64,000 nt of DNA, taken from positions 1-64,000 of the forward strand of contig JBFLXR010000008.1 in assembly GCA_040757065.1 (NCBI GenBank), given 5' to 3'. The position numbers and the translations under genes are program-made. This stretch comes from JBFLXR01 sp040757065. Lineage in GTDB: Bacteria; Pseudomonadota; Gammaproteobacteria; Burkholderiales; Gallionellaceae. Positions 32,931 to 40,604 of the stretch are shown here, piece by piece (positions within the stretch are counted from its first letter, which is position 1; each line of letters opens with the position of its first letter). The notes under the pieces are model-generated. The model was given only the letters and a program-made list of their open reading frames with translations. It had not been told where the DNA came from and ran no database searches.

Positions 32931-34199
32931 TTAAGATGCCTCCAGCCAGAACGGGGCATGTTCGCCCTGATCGAAGGGCTGCACCTCCACGTTTACGCCG
33001 CTTGCGATATTGCCGGCTTCCGCCGGTAATACAATAAAACAATTCGCCTTGCTCATCGAACTCAGAATGCCGGAGCCTTGTGCGCCGGTGGTGCGAACTG
33101 TCCATTGCCCCGAAGCTTCGCGAGTCAGAATGCCGCGCTGAAATTCAGTGCGGCCGGGGATTTTGCGGATCGCTTCGGTGCAGACCGCCGACAATGCGAC
33201 AGGCGTGCGGGCAGGCAATCCCATCAGGCGGCGCAAGGCGGCTTGCACGAATTGGCGGAACGTCACCATTACAGCAACCGGATTGCCCGGCAGTCCGAAG
33301 AAATAAGCTGAGCCGAGCTTGCCGAAGGCCAACGGGCGACCGGGCTTCATGGCGATTTTCCAGAACACAACCTCGCCAATTTCAGCTAACAACGCTTTGA
33401 TGAAATCCGCTTCGCCGACCGAAACGCCGCCGCTGGTAATCACTACGTCGGCTTGCCGTGCGGCATCGAGGAAGCCTTGGCGTAAGCTGTCGCGATCATC
33501 GGCGATGCTCGGCAGATCGATAATCTCGACATTCATCGGTTGCAGCATGCCGTACAGGGAATAACGGTTGCTATCGTATATTTGACCGGCAGTTAGCGGT
33601 TCGCCGGGTTGACGGATTTCGTCTCCTGTAGACAGCAGCGCAACGCGCAGCTTGCGAACAACTTCTACCCGGTCGAAACCGAGCGAGGCGAGCAATCCCA
33701 ATTCGGCGGCCTGTATCCACGTGCCTTGAGGCAGAATCAGCGTACGTTCTGTAATATCTTCGCCGCACCGGCGTATGTTTTGGCCCGGTTTCGGCATGCG
33801 CTCGATAATCAGGTTATCGTCTTCGCGTCGGGTATGCTCTTGCATGACTACGGTATCGCATCCGTCTGGAATCGGTGCGCCGGTCATAATGCGGATGCAG
33901 GTTCCAACCTCAACACGACCGGTGTAGGGGTGACCGGCGAAGGCGTGTCCGACGATTTTCAGCGCGGCATGGTCGGTGTGTCGGAAAGCATAACCGTCCA
34001 TCGCGGAGTTGTCGTGGGGCGGCACGTTGACGGGAGAGTGTATCCCGACCACCAGCACGCGGTGCAGCGCATCGCGCAGAGGGACGCATTCGGTTTCTGG
34101 AATCGGATGAAGGTGCTGTTGAATAATGCGTTGTGCTTGTTCGACCGGCATGGAGTCCGGGTCGTAATCGTCCAGTGCATGGAGGGAAGTCAGGCTCAT
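32931..34199 (-). CDS. moeA: Molybdopterin molybdenumtransferase MoeA
   Basis: MoeA inserts molybdate into adenylylated molybdopterin. The 422-aa product has the full family pattern: NVPPHDNSAMDGYAFR near residue 60, the IMTGAPIPDGCDTVVMQE block, and LLSTGDEIRQPGEPLTAGQIYDSN. It continues with TSGGVSVGEADF and FGLPGNPVAVMVTF. Its length is normal. It is convergent with the response regulator gene (10 bp apart) and followed upstream by moaA on the same strand. Confidence 0.95.
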   Translation of the reverse strand: MSLTSLHALDDYDPDSMPVEQAQRIIQQHLHPIPETECVPLRDALHRVLVVGIHSPVNVPPHDNSAMDGYAFRHTDHAALKIVGHAFAGHPYTGRVEVGTCIRIMTGAPIPDGCDTVVMQEHTRREDDNLIIERMPKPGQNIRRCGEDITERTLILPQGTWIQAAELGLLASLGFDRVEVVRKLRVALLSTGDEIRQPGEPLTAGQIYDSNRYSLYGMLQPMNVEIIDLPSIADDRDSLRQGFLDAARQADVVITSGGVSVGEADFIKALLAEIGEVVFWKIAMKPGRPLAFGKLGSAYFFGLPGNPVAVMVTFRQFVQAALRRLMGLPARTPVALSAVCTEAIRKIPGRTEFQRGILTREASGQWTVRTTGAQGSGILSSMSKANCFIVLPAEAGNIASGVNVEVQPFDQGEHAPFWLEAS

Positions 34200-34237
34200 G
34201 GTTCGGTTCGGTTGGTAATCGGGCGATGACGGCGTTT

Positions 34238-35329
34238 TCAGCCGCCGATGTAAGACATTTCGATTCTATCGGATTGTCCGGAATTCTGCAGGCGGCGCAA
34301 TTCCGAATGGCGGTCGTTGCGCACTTGCCAGTGCGAAGCGATGGCGTTTGCCAATGCCGTATCGCCGATGCCGCTGCGCAGCAACGCGCGCAAATCGTAG
34401 CCGCGGTTGGCGAACAAGCAGGTGTAGAGTTTGCCTTCGGTCGAAAGCCGGGCACGGTTGCAATCGCCGCAAAATGCTTGAGTGATGCTGGAAATGAATC
34501 CCACCTTGCCGCTACCGTCGAGATAGCGCCAGTAGACGGCAGGTTCGCCGTTGCGTGCGGTTTCCGCTTCGACCAGCGGAAAGTGTTCGGCGATGCGGCG
34601 ACGGATGGTTTCAGAAGAAACGACTTGTTCCGGCTGCCAGCCGTTGGATGTGCCAGCATCCATATATTCGATAAAGCGCAGGGTGAACGGGCTGTCTTTG
34701 AAATAGCGCGCCATCGGCAAAATCGCATGTTCGTTCCAACCCTGTTTAACCACCATGTTGACCTTGACCGGGGTAAGTCCGGCGCGGTGTGCTGCATCCA
34801 GTCCGCGCAAGACGTCGCCGACCGGAAAATCGGCATCGCTCATCCGGCGGAAAGCGGCATCGTCCAATGCGTCGAGCGAGACTGTGATGCGGCGCAAACC
34901 GGCATCTTTGAGCGTTTGCGCCCGTTCGGCGAGCAATGCGCCGTTGGTCGTCATCGTCAGATCGAGCGGCTTGCCGTTCGGCGTTTCGAGTTGCGCCAGC
35001 ATTTCGATCAGCTTTTCTACCCCTTTGCGCAGCAACGGTTCGCCGCCGGTCAGCCTGATTTTGCGTATGCCCAGTCCGACAAAGCTTTTGGCCAGCCGCT
35101 GAATTTCTTCGAAACTGAGTAATTCGGTGCGCGGCAGAAAGGGATAGTCCTTGCCAAACGATGCCTTGGGCATACAATACACGCAACGGAAATTGCAGCG
35201 GTCGGTCAGTGAAATACGCAAATCTTGCAGCGGACGGGCGCGCGCGTCCAGTACCGGCAAAGACGGCGGTGAGTGCGGAGCACTGTTTCCGCGTTTCCAT
35301 TCGGTCAGGGGGATGATCTTCCCGGTCAT
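34238..35329 (-). CDS. moaA: GTP 3',8-cyclase MoaA
   Basis: MoaA is the radical SAM enzyme for the first step of molybdopterin synthesis. The 363-aa protein has the SAM cluster CNFRCVYCMP near residues 44-53, a second C-terminal cluster formed by FCGDCNRARLS and the later CLFANRGYDLR, and the functional C-terminal Gly-Gly (SYIGG). Family length is about 330-360. It precedes moeA on the minus strand with a 38-bp gap and is divergent from mobA. Confidence 0.95.
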   Translation of the reverse strand: MTGKIIPLTEWKRGNSAPHSPPSLPVLDARARPLQDLRISLTDRCNFRCVYCMPKASFGKDYPFLPRTELLSFEEIQRLAKSFVGLGIRKIRLTGGEPLLRKGVEKLIEMLAQLETPNGKPLDLTMTTNGALLAERAQTLKDAGLRRITVSLDALDDAAFRRMSDADFPVGDVLRGLDAAHRAGLTPVKVNMVVKQGWNEHAILPMARYFKDSPFTLRFIEYMDAGTSNGWQPEQVVSSETIRRRIAEHFPLVEAETARNGEPAVYWRYLDGSGKVGFISSITQAFCGDCNRARLSTEGKLYTCLFANRGYDLRALLRSGIGDTALANAIASHWQVRNDRHSELRRLQNSGQSDRIEMSYIGG

Positions 35330-35417
35330 GGCGTTTATTATCGGTAGCGATCAGGTTCCATAAGCTTGGAAGTGTAAACAGCGCTGCAGCGACTGTTAAT
35401 AACACCGATGGGGGGGT

Positions 35418-36050
35418 ATGCAAAGCGGGCAAGCAAGACAACAATCCGTTTCAGGTGTGATTCTGGCGGGGGGGCTGGGTATCCGGATGGGGGGCGACAA
35501 GGCGAACCGATGCTTGTTGGATAAACCGCTGACGGAGTGGGTGGCTGCTGCACTGGCCGGGCAATGCGACGAATTGCTGATTAATGTCGGACCGGGCGAG
35601 GCTTCGCCGCTACCGGAATATGCGACTGTTACCGATTGTATTGCCGGATATGCCGGGCCGTTGGCGGGCGTTCATGCTGCGATGCGGACAGCCCGGTTTC
35701 CATGGCTGGTTTCCGCGCCATGCGATACTCCGTTTTTACCGCCGGATTTGGTGGTGCGGCTGATGGCGCAAGCGGAGCCGGAAGTCGAGGCGGTAGTGGC
35801 GACGGTCGGCGGCAAGCGTCAGCCGACGGTTGTGTTGTATCGCACGCATTTGCATGCACGTCTGGAAAGTTTTTTGCAGGCCGGAGGCCGCCGGGCGGGC
35901 GAGTGGCTGAACGGGCTGTCGCTGGCCGAGGCGGAGTTCGCCAATGCTGTGGGGTTCGTCAATATAAATACAGTGCTGGAATTGCAGCGCGCCGATGAAA
36001 TTTTACGAAACGGGGGAGATGCGCAGGATGTCTGCAGAGCCTTTATTTAA
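35418..36050 (+). CDS. mobA: Molybdenum cofactor guanylyltransferase MobA
   Basis: MobA attaches GMP to molybdopterin to make the MGD cofactor used by SoeA. The 210-aa protein has the nucleotide-binding start SGVILAGGLGIRMGGDKA, the GYAGPLAGVHAAM motif and the metal-binding SAPCDTPFLP. A late RRAGEWL segment corresponds to the usual R-x-x-x-W-L stretch. A run of seven Gs serves as ribosome site just before ATG 35418. It overlaps the mog start by 23 bases. Confidence 0.93.
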   Translation: MQSGQARQQSVSGVILAGGLGIRMGGDKANRCLLDKPLTEWVAAALAGQCDELLINVGPGEASPLPEYATVTDCIAGYAGPLAGVHAAMRTARFPWLVSAPCDTPFLPPDLVVRLMAQAEPEVEAVVATVGGKRQPTVVLYRTHLHARLESFLQAGGRRAGEWLNGLSLAEAEFANAVGFVNINTVLELQRADEILRNGGDAQDVCRAFI

Positions 36051-36591
36051 AATCGGACTGGTGTCGATCAGCGATCGTGCCAGCAGCGGTGTTTACGAAG
36101 ATGCGGGACTGCCCGCATTGAAAGAGTGGTTTACTCTGGCACTCTCGACGCCTTGGGAAAGTTGCACTCGGCTGATTCCGGATGAGCAAGACGAGATCGA
36201 GGCGACCCTGATCGAATTGGCCGACCATGAAAAATGTCATTTGATACTGACGACGGGGGGAACCGGCCCCGCGCCGCGGGATGTGACGCCCGAGGCGACT
36301 TTGGCGGTGGCGGACAAGGTTTTGCCCGGTTTCGGCGAGCAAATGCGGGCGGTGAGTCTGCGCTATGTGCCTACTGCGATTTTGTCGCGCCAAGTGGGCG
36401 TGGTGCGCGGACAATGCCTGATTCTGAATCTGCCGGGCCAGCCGAAAGCCATTAAGGAAACGCTCGACGGCGTATTTGCTGCGGTGCCGTACTGTATCGA
36501 TTTGATCGGCGGGCCTTATATCGAAACGCATGCCGGCGTGGTCGAGGCGTTTCGCCCGAAATCGGCGTTAAAAACGAATCGGAACCGCTAG
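36028..36591 (+). CDS. mog: Molybdopterin adenylyltransferase Mog
   Basis: Mog adenylylates molybdopterin before MoeA inserts the metal. I use the ATG at 36028 with GGGGGAG 9 bases upstream (187 aa). The MPTase signature TTGGTGPAPRDVTPEATLAV is complete, as is the IGLVSISDRASSGVYEDAG start and the NLPGQPKAIKETL motif. It overlaps mobA, so both are made from one message. With moaA, moaC, moaD, moaE, moeA, mobA and mobB also present, only moeB is lacking from the pathway in this window. Confidence 0.94.
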   Translation: MSAEPLFKIGLVSISDRASSGVYEDAGLPALKEWFTLALSTPWESCTRLIPDEQDEIEATLIELADHEKCHLILTTGGTGPAPRDVTPEATLAVADKVLPGFGEQMRAVSLRYVPTAILSRQVGVVRGQCLILNLPGQPKAIKETLDGVFAAVPYCIDLIGGPYIETHAGVVEAFRPKSALKTNRNR

Positions 36592-36644
36592 CACGATTGC
36601 ATTAATCAGCATATTATTTAAGTAACAAAAAAGGGTACCGAGCC

Positions 36645-37061
36645 ATGAAATTACATAAAGGCTTTTCATTGGTAGAGCTTATGGTTGTCGTCGTTATCGT
36701 CGGCATACTGGCGTCGGTAGCTTTTCCTGCCTATACCGACTACATCATGCGCGGCAGAATTCCGGATGCCACAGGCAATCTTGCTAATAAGCGTGTCCAG
36801 CTTGAACAGTCTTTTCAGGATAACCGGACATATGTAGGCGCAGCCGCTTGTAATGCCGATAGTACAACTAGCCAGTATTTCGATTTTTCTTGCGCCAATC
36901 AGACAGCAACGACTTATACATTGCAGGCGGTTGGAAAAGGTGCGATGACGGGTTTTACCTATACAGTTACGCAGGACAATGTAAAAGCAACGACCTCCGT
37001 GCCGAGCGGCTGGACTACAAGTGCTACTTGTTGGATCACGGGGAAGGGCGGAGCATGCTAG
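36645..37061 (+). CDS. pilE: Type IV pilin of the PilE/minor pilin family
   Basis: The 138-aa protein has a class III prepilin leader: MKLHKG then FSLVELMVVVVIVGILASVAFPAY, with cleavage after Gly6 and Glu at +5. The C-terminal half has cysteines at AACNAD, FSCANQ, ATCWITG and the final GAC that could form the disulfide loop. It is the first of four minor pilin-like genes. In other beta- and gammaproteobacteria such a gene belongs to the fimT/pilV/pilW/pilX/pilY1/pilE operon; here it comes first. Overlaps the next gene by 7 bases. Confidence 0.88.
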   Translation: MKLHKGFSLVELMVVVVIVGILASVAFPAYTDYIMRGRIPDATGNLANKRVQLEQSFQDNRTYVGAAACNADSTTSQYFDFSCANQTATTYTLQAVGKGAMTGFTYTVTQDNVKATTSVPSGWTTSATCWITGKGGAC

Positions 37062-37579
37062 CCAAGCAGTCTGGACAATTGGGCGTTACTTTGGTCGAGT
37101 TGATCGTCACGATATTGATCGCTGCCATTCTGGCGGGGATAGCCGTTCCAAGTTTCAGCGGCTGGCTGCAGAGTTTGAAAGTGCGAGCAGCGACGGAATC
37201 TGTTTTGGGCGGTATGCAAATTGCCCGTTCGGAAGCGCTTCGCCGTAATACCTCTGTTCAGTTTGTGCTCGGAACTGGGGCAGCCTGGACGGTCGGGTGT
37301 GTCACCACTACAGTGGATTGTCCGGCCAATATTCAAGCGAGCGCTGCCGGGGAAGGCGGTAATGGCGGCGTGACGCTGACTGCAACGCCTGACGGTGCGA
37401 CGACGCTTATATTCAATAACTTTGGCTCCATTGTTGCAAGTGGTGCATCAATTACACAGCTTGATCTGGATATTGCACCAATGGGGCAGGGACGGAATTT
37501 GCGTATTACAGCCAGCGCGGGCGGAGCAGTGCGTATGTGCGATCCGAATAAAACTGCGCCAGACCCGCGCGCGTGTTAG
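37055..37579 (+). CDS. fimT: FimT/FimU-type minor pilin
   Basis: From the ATG at 37055 the protein is 174 aa. The prepilin motif is QLG followed by VTLVELIVTILIAAILAGIAVPSF, with Glu at +5. The GspH/FimT-type body follows: ATESVLGGMQIARSEALRRNTSVQF, a hallmark of FimT/FimU. Late cysteines (GCVTTTVDC, RMC, RAC) fit pilin disulfides. It overlaps pilE by 7 bases and pilV closely follows. Confidence 0.87.
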   Translation: MLAKQSGQLGVTLVELIVTILIAAILAGIAVPSFSGWLQSLKVRAATESVLGGMQIARSEALRRNTSVQFVLGTGAAWTVGCVTTTVDCPANIQASAAGEGGNGGVTLTATPDGATTLIFNNFGSIVASGASITQLDLDIAPMGQGRNLRITASAGGAVRMCDPNKTAPDPRAC

Positions 37580-37587
37580 GAGCGATG

Positions 37588-37971
37588 ATGCTAAACAGGG
37601 TTTCCCACGCTTGTATTAAACAAAAAGGCGGAGCCTTGCTGGAAGCAATGATTGCGATTTTGATTTTTTCCATCGGTATGCTCGGTATTGCAGGCTTGCA
37701 CGCGGCGATGATTAAAAATACTTCCGATGCAAAATATCGTGCAGACGCCAGCTTTATTGCGCAGCAACGTGTAGGTCAAATGTGGTCTGACCCGAATAAT
37801 TTGGCGAGTTTTGTCGAGGCCAATACGGATATTTCAGCCTTGTTGCCGTCCGGGACGCGTACAACCACCTTGCCGGCTGCAGGTCAGGTAAGGGTGGTTA
37901 TTACGTGGCAGCAGCCGGGGCAGACTGAAACGCATAGCTATACTCTCAATGCCAGTATTACGGGAGGGTGA
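37588..37971 (+). CDS. pilV: PilV minor pilin
   Basis: The ATG at 37588 has TAGGAG 5 bases upstream (127 aa). The leader QKG precedes GALLEAMIAILIFSIGMLGIAGLHAAM, a typical PilV transmembrane stretch with Glu at +5; the Gly at +1 in place of Phe is unusual but seen in PilV types. The SFIAQQRVGQMWSDP segment and a late beta-strand-rich region (RVVITWQQPGQTETHSYTL) fit. Adjacent to pilW by 1 bp. Confidence 0.87.
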   Translation: MLNRVSHACIKQKGGALLEAMIAILIFSIGMLGIAGLHAAMIKNTSDAKYRADASFIAQQRVGQMWSDPNNLASFVEANTDISALLPSGTRTTTLPAAGQVRVVITWQQPGQTETHSYTLNASITGG

Positions 37972-37972
37972 T

Positions 37973-38683
37973 ATGAAGCTACGCGTTCGTGCCGCTTTCG
38001 GAAATGCTGGTTTGAGCCTTGTCGAAATTATGGTTGGGCTTGCTGTCGGCATGATCGCCTCGTTGGTGATTATGCAAATTTTCGGGGCCTTTATCACGCA
38101 GCAGCGTACAACGGTCGGGACGGCGGATGCGCAAACAAGCGGTGGGGTGGCGCTGTATTTGTTGCAGCGAGAGGTGCAAATGGCAGGCTATGGACTGCCG
38201 GTTTTCGATACAGCTAATCCCGCTCTCCTATGCAACACAGCAACCGACAGCAGTACAGGTAATACTATCGATATTTGGCCGATTACAATCGTGGACGGCG
38301 GCGCGGCGGCGGGCTCCAGCGACCAGATCGTCATTCACTATGGCGATGCCCAAACCGGGGGGAGCTATAAAACAAATATTACCTATAGCGGCAGTTCGCT
38401 GAATGCCTACAATACTTATTTCCGACCTTTCATGTATGCATCGGGTCCGAATAATTGTCCTGTTACGATGGGCGATTGCCCCGTAGTGCATTCGTTGCTG
38501 CACATGAGTGGGGCTGGTTGTACGCTGCATCCGATTACCACGGGGGATAATATTGCCGTTACAACAATGAATAGCTTGGCCTATCTCGGGGCATGGACAA
38601 CGGCGACTTTTGCAGTGACCAATAATCGATTGACGAGAAACACTATTGTGAAGCGGCGCGAGATAACTTTCGCTGATTTGTGA
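37973..38683 (+). pseudogene. pilW: pilW minor pilin, truncated at 3' end by the prophage
   Basis: The protein starts with leader NAG followed by LSLVEIMVGLAVGMIASLVIMQIF and the PilW block YLLQREVQMAGYGLPVF. It stops after 236 residues, whereas PilW proteins are usually about 330 or more. The host-like sequence runs to about NNRLTRNTI. The last 11 codons (VKRREITFADL) would come from TGTGAAGCGG onward, where the phage end appears to start at 38647. The region after the usual strand AVTNNRLTRN is therefore missing, and the downstream pilX and pilY1 expected in this operon must lie beyond the prophage. Confidence 0.75.
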
Positions 38684-38731
38684 GATAAATGGAGCTTGGT
38701 TTATTTTGACATTGCGCAAACGAATTGCGCA
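38647..38731. repeat. Putative phage right end with transposase-site-like repeats
   Basis: The end begins with TGTGAAGCGGCGCGAG at 38647. Direct repeats GCGAGATAA (38658-38666) and GTGAGATAA (38680-38688) lie 22 bp apart, and ATTGCGCA occurs twice in tandem (38711-38731). Mu-like ends start with TG and carry such spaced repeats for transposase binding. The exact border is inferred from the loss of pilW similarity; the matching left end is outside the window. Confidence 0.5.
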
Positions 38732-38752
38732 GGTAAAAACATGGAAAAGAAA

Positions 38753-38783
38753 AGCCGGCCACTGAAGGATGGTCGGCTTTTTT
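38753..38783 (+). terminator. Intrinsic terminator near the phage right end
   Basis: AGCCGGCC, an 11-base loop and GGTCGGCT form a stem with one G-T pair, followed by six Ts on the plus strand. It would stop host transcription coming from the pil operon into the prophage, or read-through in the other direction less efficiently. Confidence 0.75.
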
Positions 38784-38828
38784 ATGCGAAACAATCCGAA
38801 TGCGGTCTCCGGTTGCGCGAAACCCGCC

Positions 38829-39623
38829 TCACCAGTTGCGAATAATCAGCTCCGCCGTCTTGGCTGACCGGCCAGCTCCGCCCACGGTGTAGGTGATCGG
38901 CACGCTCTCCATGTTCAGCCCGGCGAACGCCCGGCGCATTTCTGGGATGTCATTCACGCTGATAAGCATCCTGCCCCGGATTAATCTGGCCAGCTCGGCT
39001 ATGCGGTCGTATTGCTCTAGGCCGAAGTCCATGCCATAGCCTTGCGTGCCCCAGTACGGCGGGTCGCAATAAAACAAGGTGTGTTCCCGGTCGTATTTGG
39101 TGATGCACATCGTCCAGTCCAGATGCTCGATGAAGGTTCCGGACAAGCGCAGATGCGCCTGGCTCAAATCCTCCTCCAGCCGCAGCAGGTTCAATCGGGG
39201 CGCAGCGGTGGTGGCCGTGCCGAACGTCTGACCGCTCACCTTGCCGCCGAAGCCCAGCTTTTGCAGATAGTAGAACCGCGCCGCCCGCTGGATGTCGGTC
39301 AGCGTTTCTTCCGGCGTGGCCTGCATCCACTTATATATCTGGCGGCTGGTCAGTGCCCATTTGAACTGGCGGGTGAATTCTTCCAGATGGTGTTTCACCA
39401 CCCGGTATAGGTTCACCAGTTCGCCGTTCACATCGTTGAGCACCTCAACCTTCACCGGCTGTTTCAGGAAATACAGCGCCGCCGCGCCGCAGAACGGCTC
39501 GACGTAGCAGGTATGTTCCGGGAACAGCGGGATGATGGTCTTGGCCAGTCGTCGTTTTCCGCCGATCCACGGGATGATCGGCGAGTGCAATTTGTTAAAG
39601 AGCGGGTCTTGCTTGTCCTGCAT
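38829..39623 (-). CDS. dam: Phage DNA adenine methyltransferase (Dam/D12 class)
   Basis: The 264-aa protein is a D12-class N6-adenine methyltransferase. It has the AdoMet motif PIIPWIGGKRRLAK near the start, YVEPFCGAAALYF near residue 45 and the catalytic DPPYWG near residue 195. Such phage enzymes protect DNA against host restriction. It is the last gene of the phage and overlaps com by 29 bases. In Mu this place is taken by mom, the DNA-modification gene controlled by Com; here a methylase has replaced it. Confidence 0.92.
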   Translation of the reverse strand: MQDKQDPLFNKLHSPIIPWIGGKRRLAKTIIPLFPEHTCYVEPFCGAAALYFLKQPVKVEVLNDVNGELVNLYRVVKHHLEEFTRQFKWALTSRQIYKWMQATPEETLTDIQRAARFYYLQKLGFGGKVSGQTFGTATTAAPRLNLLRLEEDLSQAHLRLSGTFIEHLDWTMCITKYDREHTLFYCDPPYWGTQGYGMDFGLEQYDRIAELARLIRGRMLISVNDIPEMRRAFAGLNMESVPITYTVGGAGRSAKTAELIIRNW

Positions 39624-39780
39624 GGTGCGTCTCCTCTCGGGTGGACGCTCCAGGGCGTGCAGGTGGGTGGCTCGTGGCCATCAACTGATTCAGCGTGCCA
39701 CAACGCGGGCACTTGATTGCCAGACGGATAAACTCTCCATCGGCCAATTTACGATTACAACTTCCACAGCGAATTTCCAT
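39595..39780 (-). CDS. com: Com-like zinc-finger translational regulator
   Basis: Mu Com is a small zinc-binding protein that activates translation of the overlapping mom gene. This 61-aa protein has the same form: MEIRCGSCNRKLADGEFIRLAIKCPRCGTLNQ with two CxxC pairs for one zinc, followed by a polar tail. Its 3' end overlaps the dam start by 29 bases, the arrangement needed for translational coupling. By analogy it should control Dam synthesis. The short tail (HPPARPGASTREE) differs from Mu Com, as is common. Confidence 0.85.
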   Translation of the reverse strand: MEIRCGSCNRKLADGEFIRLAIKCPRCGTLNQLMATSHPPARPGASTREETHHAGQARPAL

Positions 39781-39909
39781 TTGCTACTCCGGCGTGATAG
39801 CCTCCGGCCCGCTGTGATCACAGCACGGTGCCCAGGCTGAACGCAGGATGCCTCTGCGGAAGGTGGTCGTTGTAGGTGTTACAGCACCCGCAACGGTCGC
39901 ACCGTCTCT
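39781..39909. other. Phage intergenic region before com
   Basis: No gene is seen. In Mu this position holds the mom promoter; I see no copy here of the inverted-repeat element found before the other three late genes. Confidence 0.3.
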
Positions 39910-40155
39910 TTATAAAGTACAAACATATCCGATTAAACCGCCCGCCATCGTGGCCAGCGCATCACGAACATCTGGCGTATGCAGATCGCGGTGAAAGGCG
40001 TCGTAGATTTCCTTGCCGACTGCGATAACACCGACAGCAATGCCCGCAAACAACAGTGATTGCAGTTGTGCGACTGCAAATATTGCGCACCCATGAAGGG
40101 CATGATTGGCTTTATCCTGAGGCAGCAAGACGAGTGATAATAGTTTTTCGATCAT
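39910..40155 (-). CDS. Small phage membrane protein, 81 aa
   Basis: The product has a hydrophobic start (MIEKLLSLVLLPQDKANHALHGCAIFAVAQL) and a second hydrophobic segment (LLFAGIAVGVIAVG). A polar YDAFHRDLHTPDVRDALATMAGGLIG end follows. The DK-x2-H and DALA-x2-GG pattern resembles small VanZ/YfiM-like phage proteins of unknown function. It lies 2 bp before the next gene upstream, so it is cotranscribed with the fibre genes. Lysis-related or envelope role is possible but unproven. Confidence 0.7.
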   Translation of the reverse strand: MIEKLLSLVLLPQDKANHALHGCAIFAVAQLQSLLFAGIAVGVIAVGKEIYDAFHRDLHTPDVRDALATMAGGLIGYVCTL

Positions 40156-40157
40156 GG

Positions 40158-40592
40158 TTACACCTCTTTTGGTTCGCGAAATTTTGCTAGGTTAATTACC
40201 CGCTCACTAGCCGCGTCAACTACGGCTTGATGTGATGCGCGTATTGCATTGTCGGCATCAACAACTTCTTTGATTATCTCGTCTGATACGACCAATACTG
40301 GCTGAGCTAGCCGTAATGTAGATTCTTCATAACGCAACACCTCTGTGAGCAGCTCGTTGTCGGTAATTTCTTGCCGATATTCAGATTCTTCCACCGTCAA
40401 CAACTCCCCGATACCTTTGATCTGCGCTTCTGTTTCCGTATTCAGCCTGTAATCACCGCGTAAAGAGAACACGGCGCGGCACAGCATGGCAATCAGCTCT
40501 GGGTATCCTAGCCCTTGTTGATTCAGCCGAGACATGCTCCGCGCCTTGAGTTCGGATGCGTTATAGATGGTGTTTCCGTTCAGGTCGATCAT
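40158..40592 (-). CDS. Phage tail-associated protein of unknown function, 144 aa
   Basis: The protein is soluble, helical and acidic with a start MIDLNGNTIYNASELKARSMSRL and a long charged middle (EAQIKGIGELLTVEESEYRQEI). It directly follows the tail fibre gene by 12 bp, the place where Mu and relatives encode a fibre assembly protein. Sequence does not clearly match the tail fibre assembly family, so only position supports that role. Confidence 0.7.
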   Translation of the reverse strand: MIDLNGNTIYNASELKARSMSRLNQQGLGYPELIAMLCRAVFSLRGDYRLNTETEAQIKGIGELLTVEESEYRQEITDNELLTEVLRYEESTLRLAQPVLVVSDEIIKEVVDADNAIRASHQAVVDAASERVINLAKFREPKEV

Positions 40593-40604
40593 GTTCTTAT
40601 CCTT

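Noticed and set aside
35400..35420. A dyad-like TAACACCGATGGGGGGGTA upstream of mobA as a fourth operator
   Set aside because: It is single, poorly matched, lacks the second dyad and the -35/-10 boxes, and the G-run is explained as the mobA ribosome site.
37949..38683. A complete short PilW variant rather than a truncated gene
   Set aside because: The family is normally about 100 residues longer, pilX and pilY1 are missing, and the last codons lie in DNA that begins with a TG phage-type end; still, the alternative cannot be excluded without the other end.
38741..38845. A 34-codon plus-strand frame starting MEKKSRPLKDGRLFYAKQ
   Set aside because: It runs through the terminator hairpin and antisense into dam, with only a weak ribosome site; likely chance.
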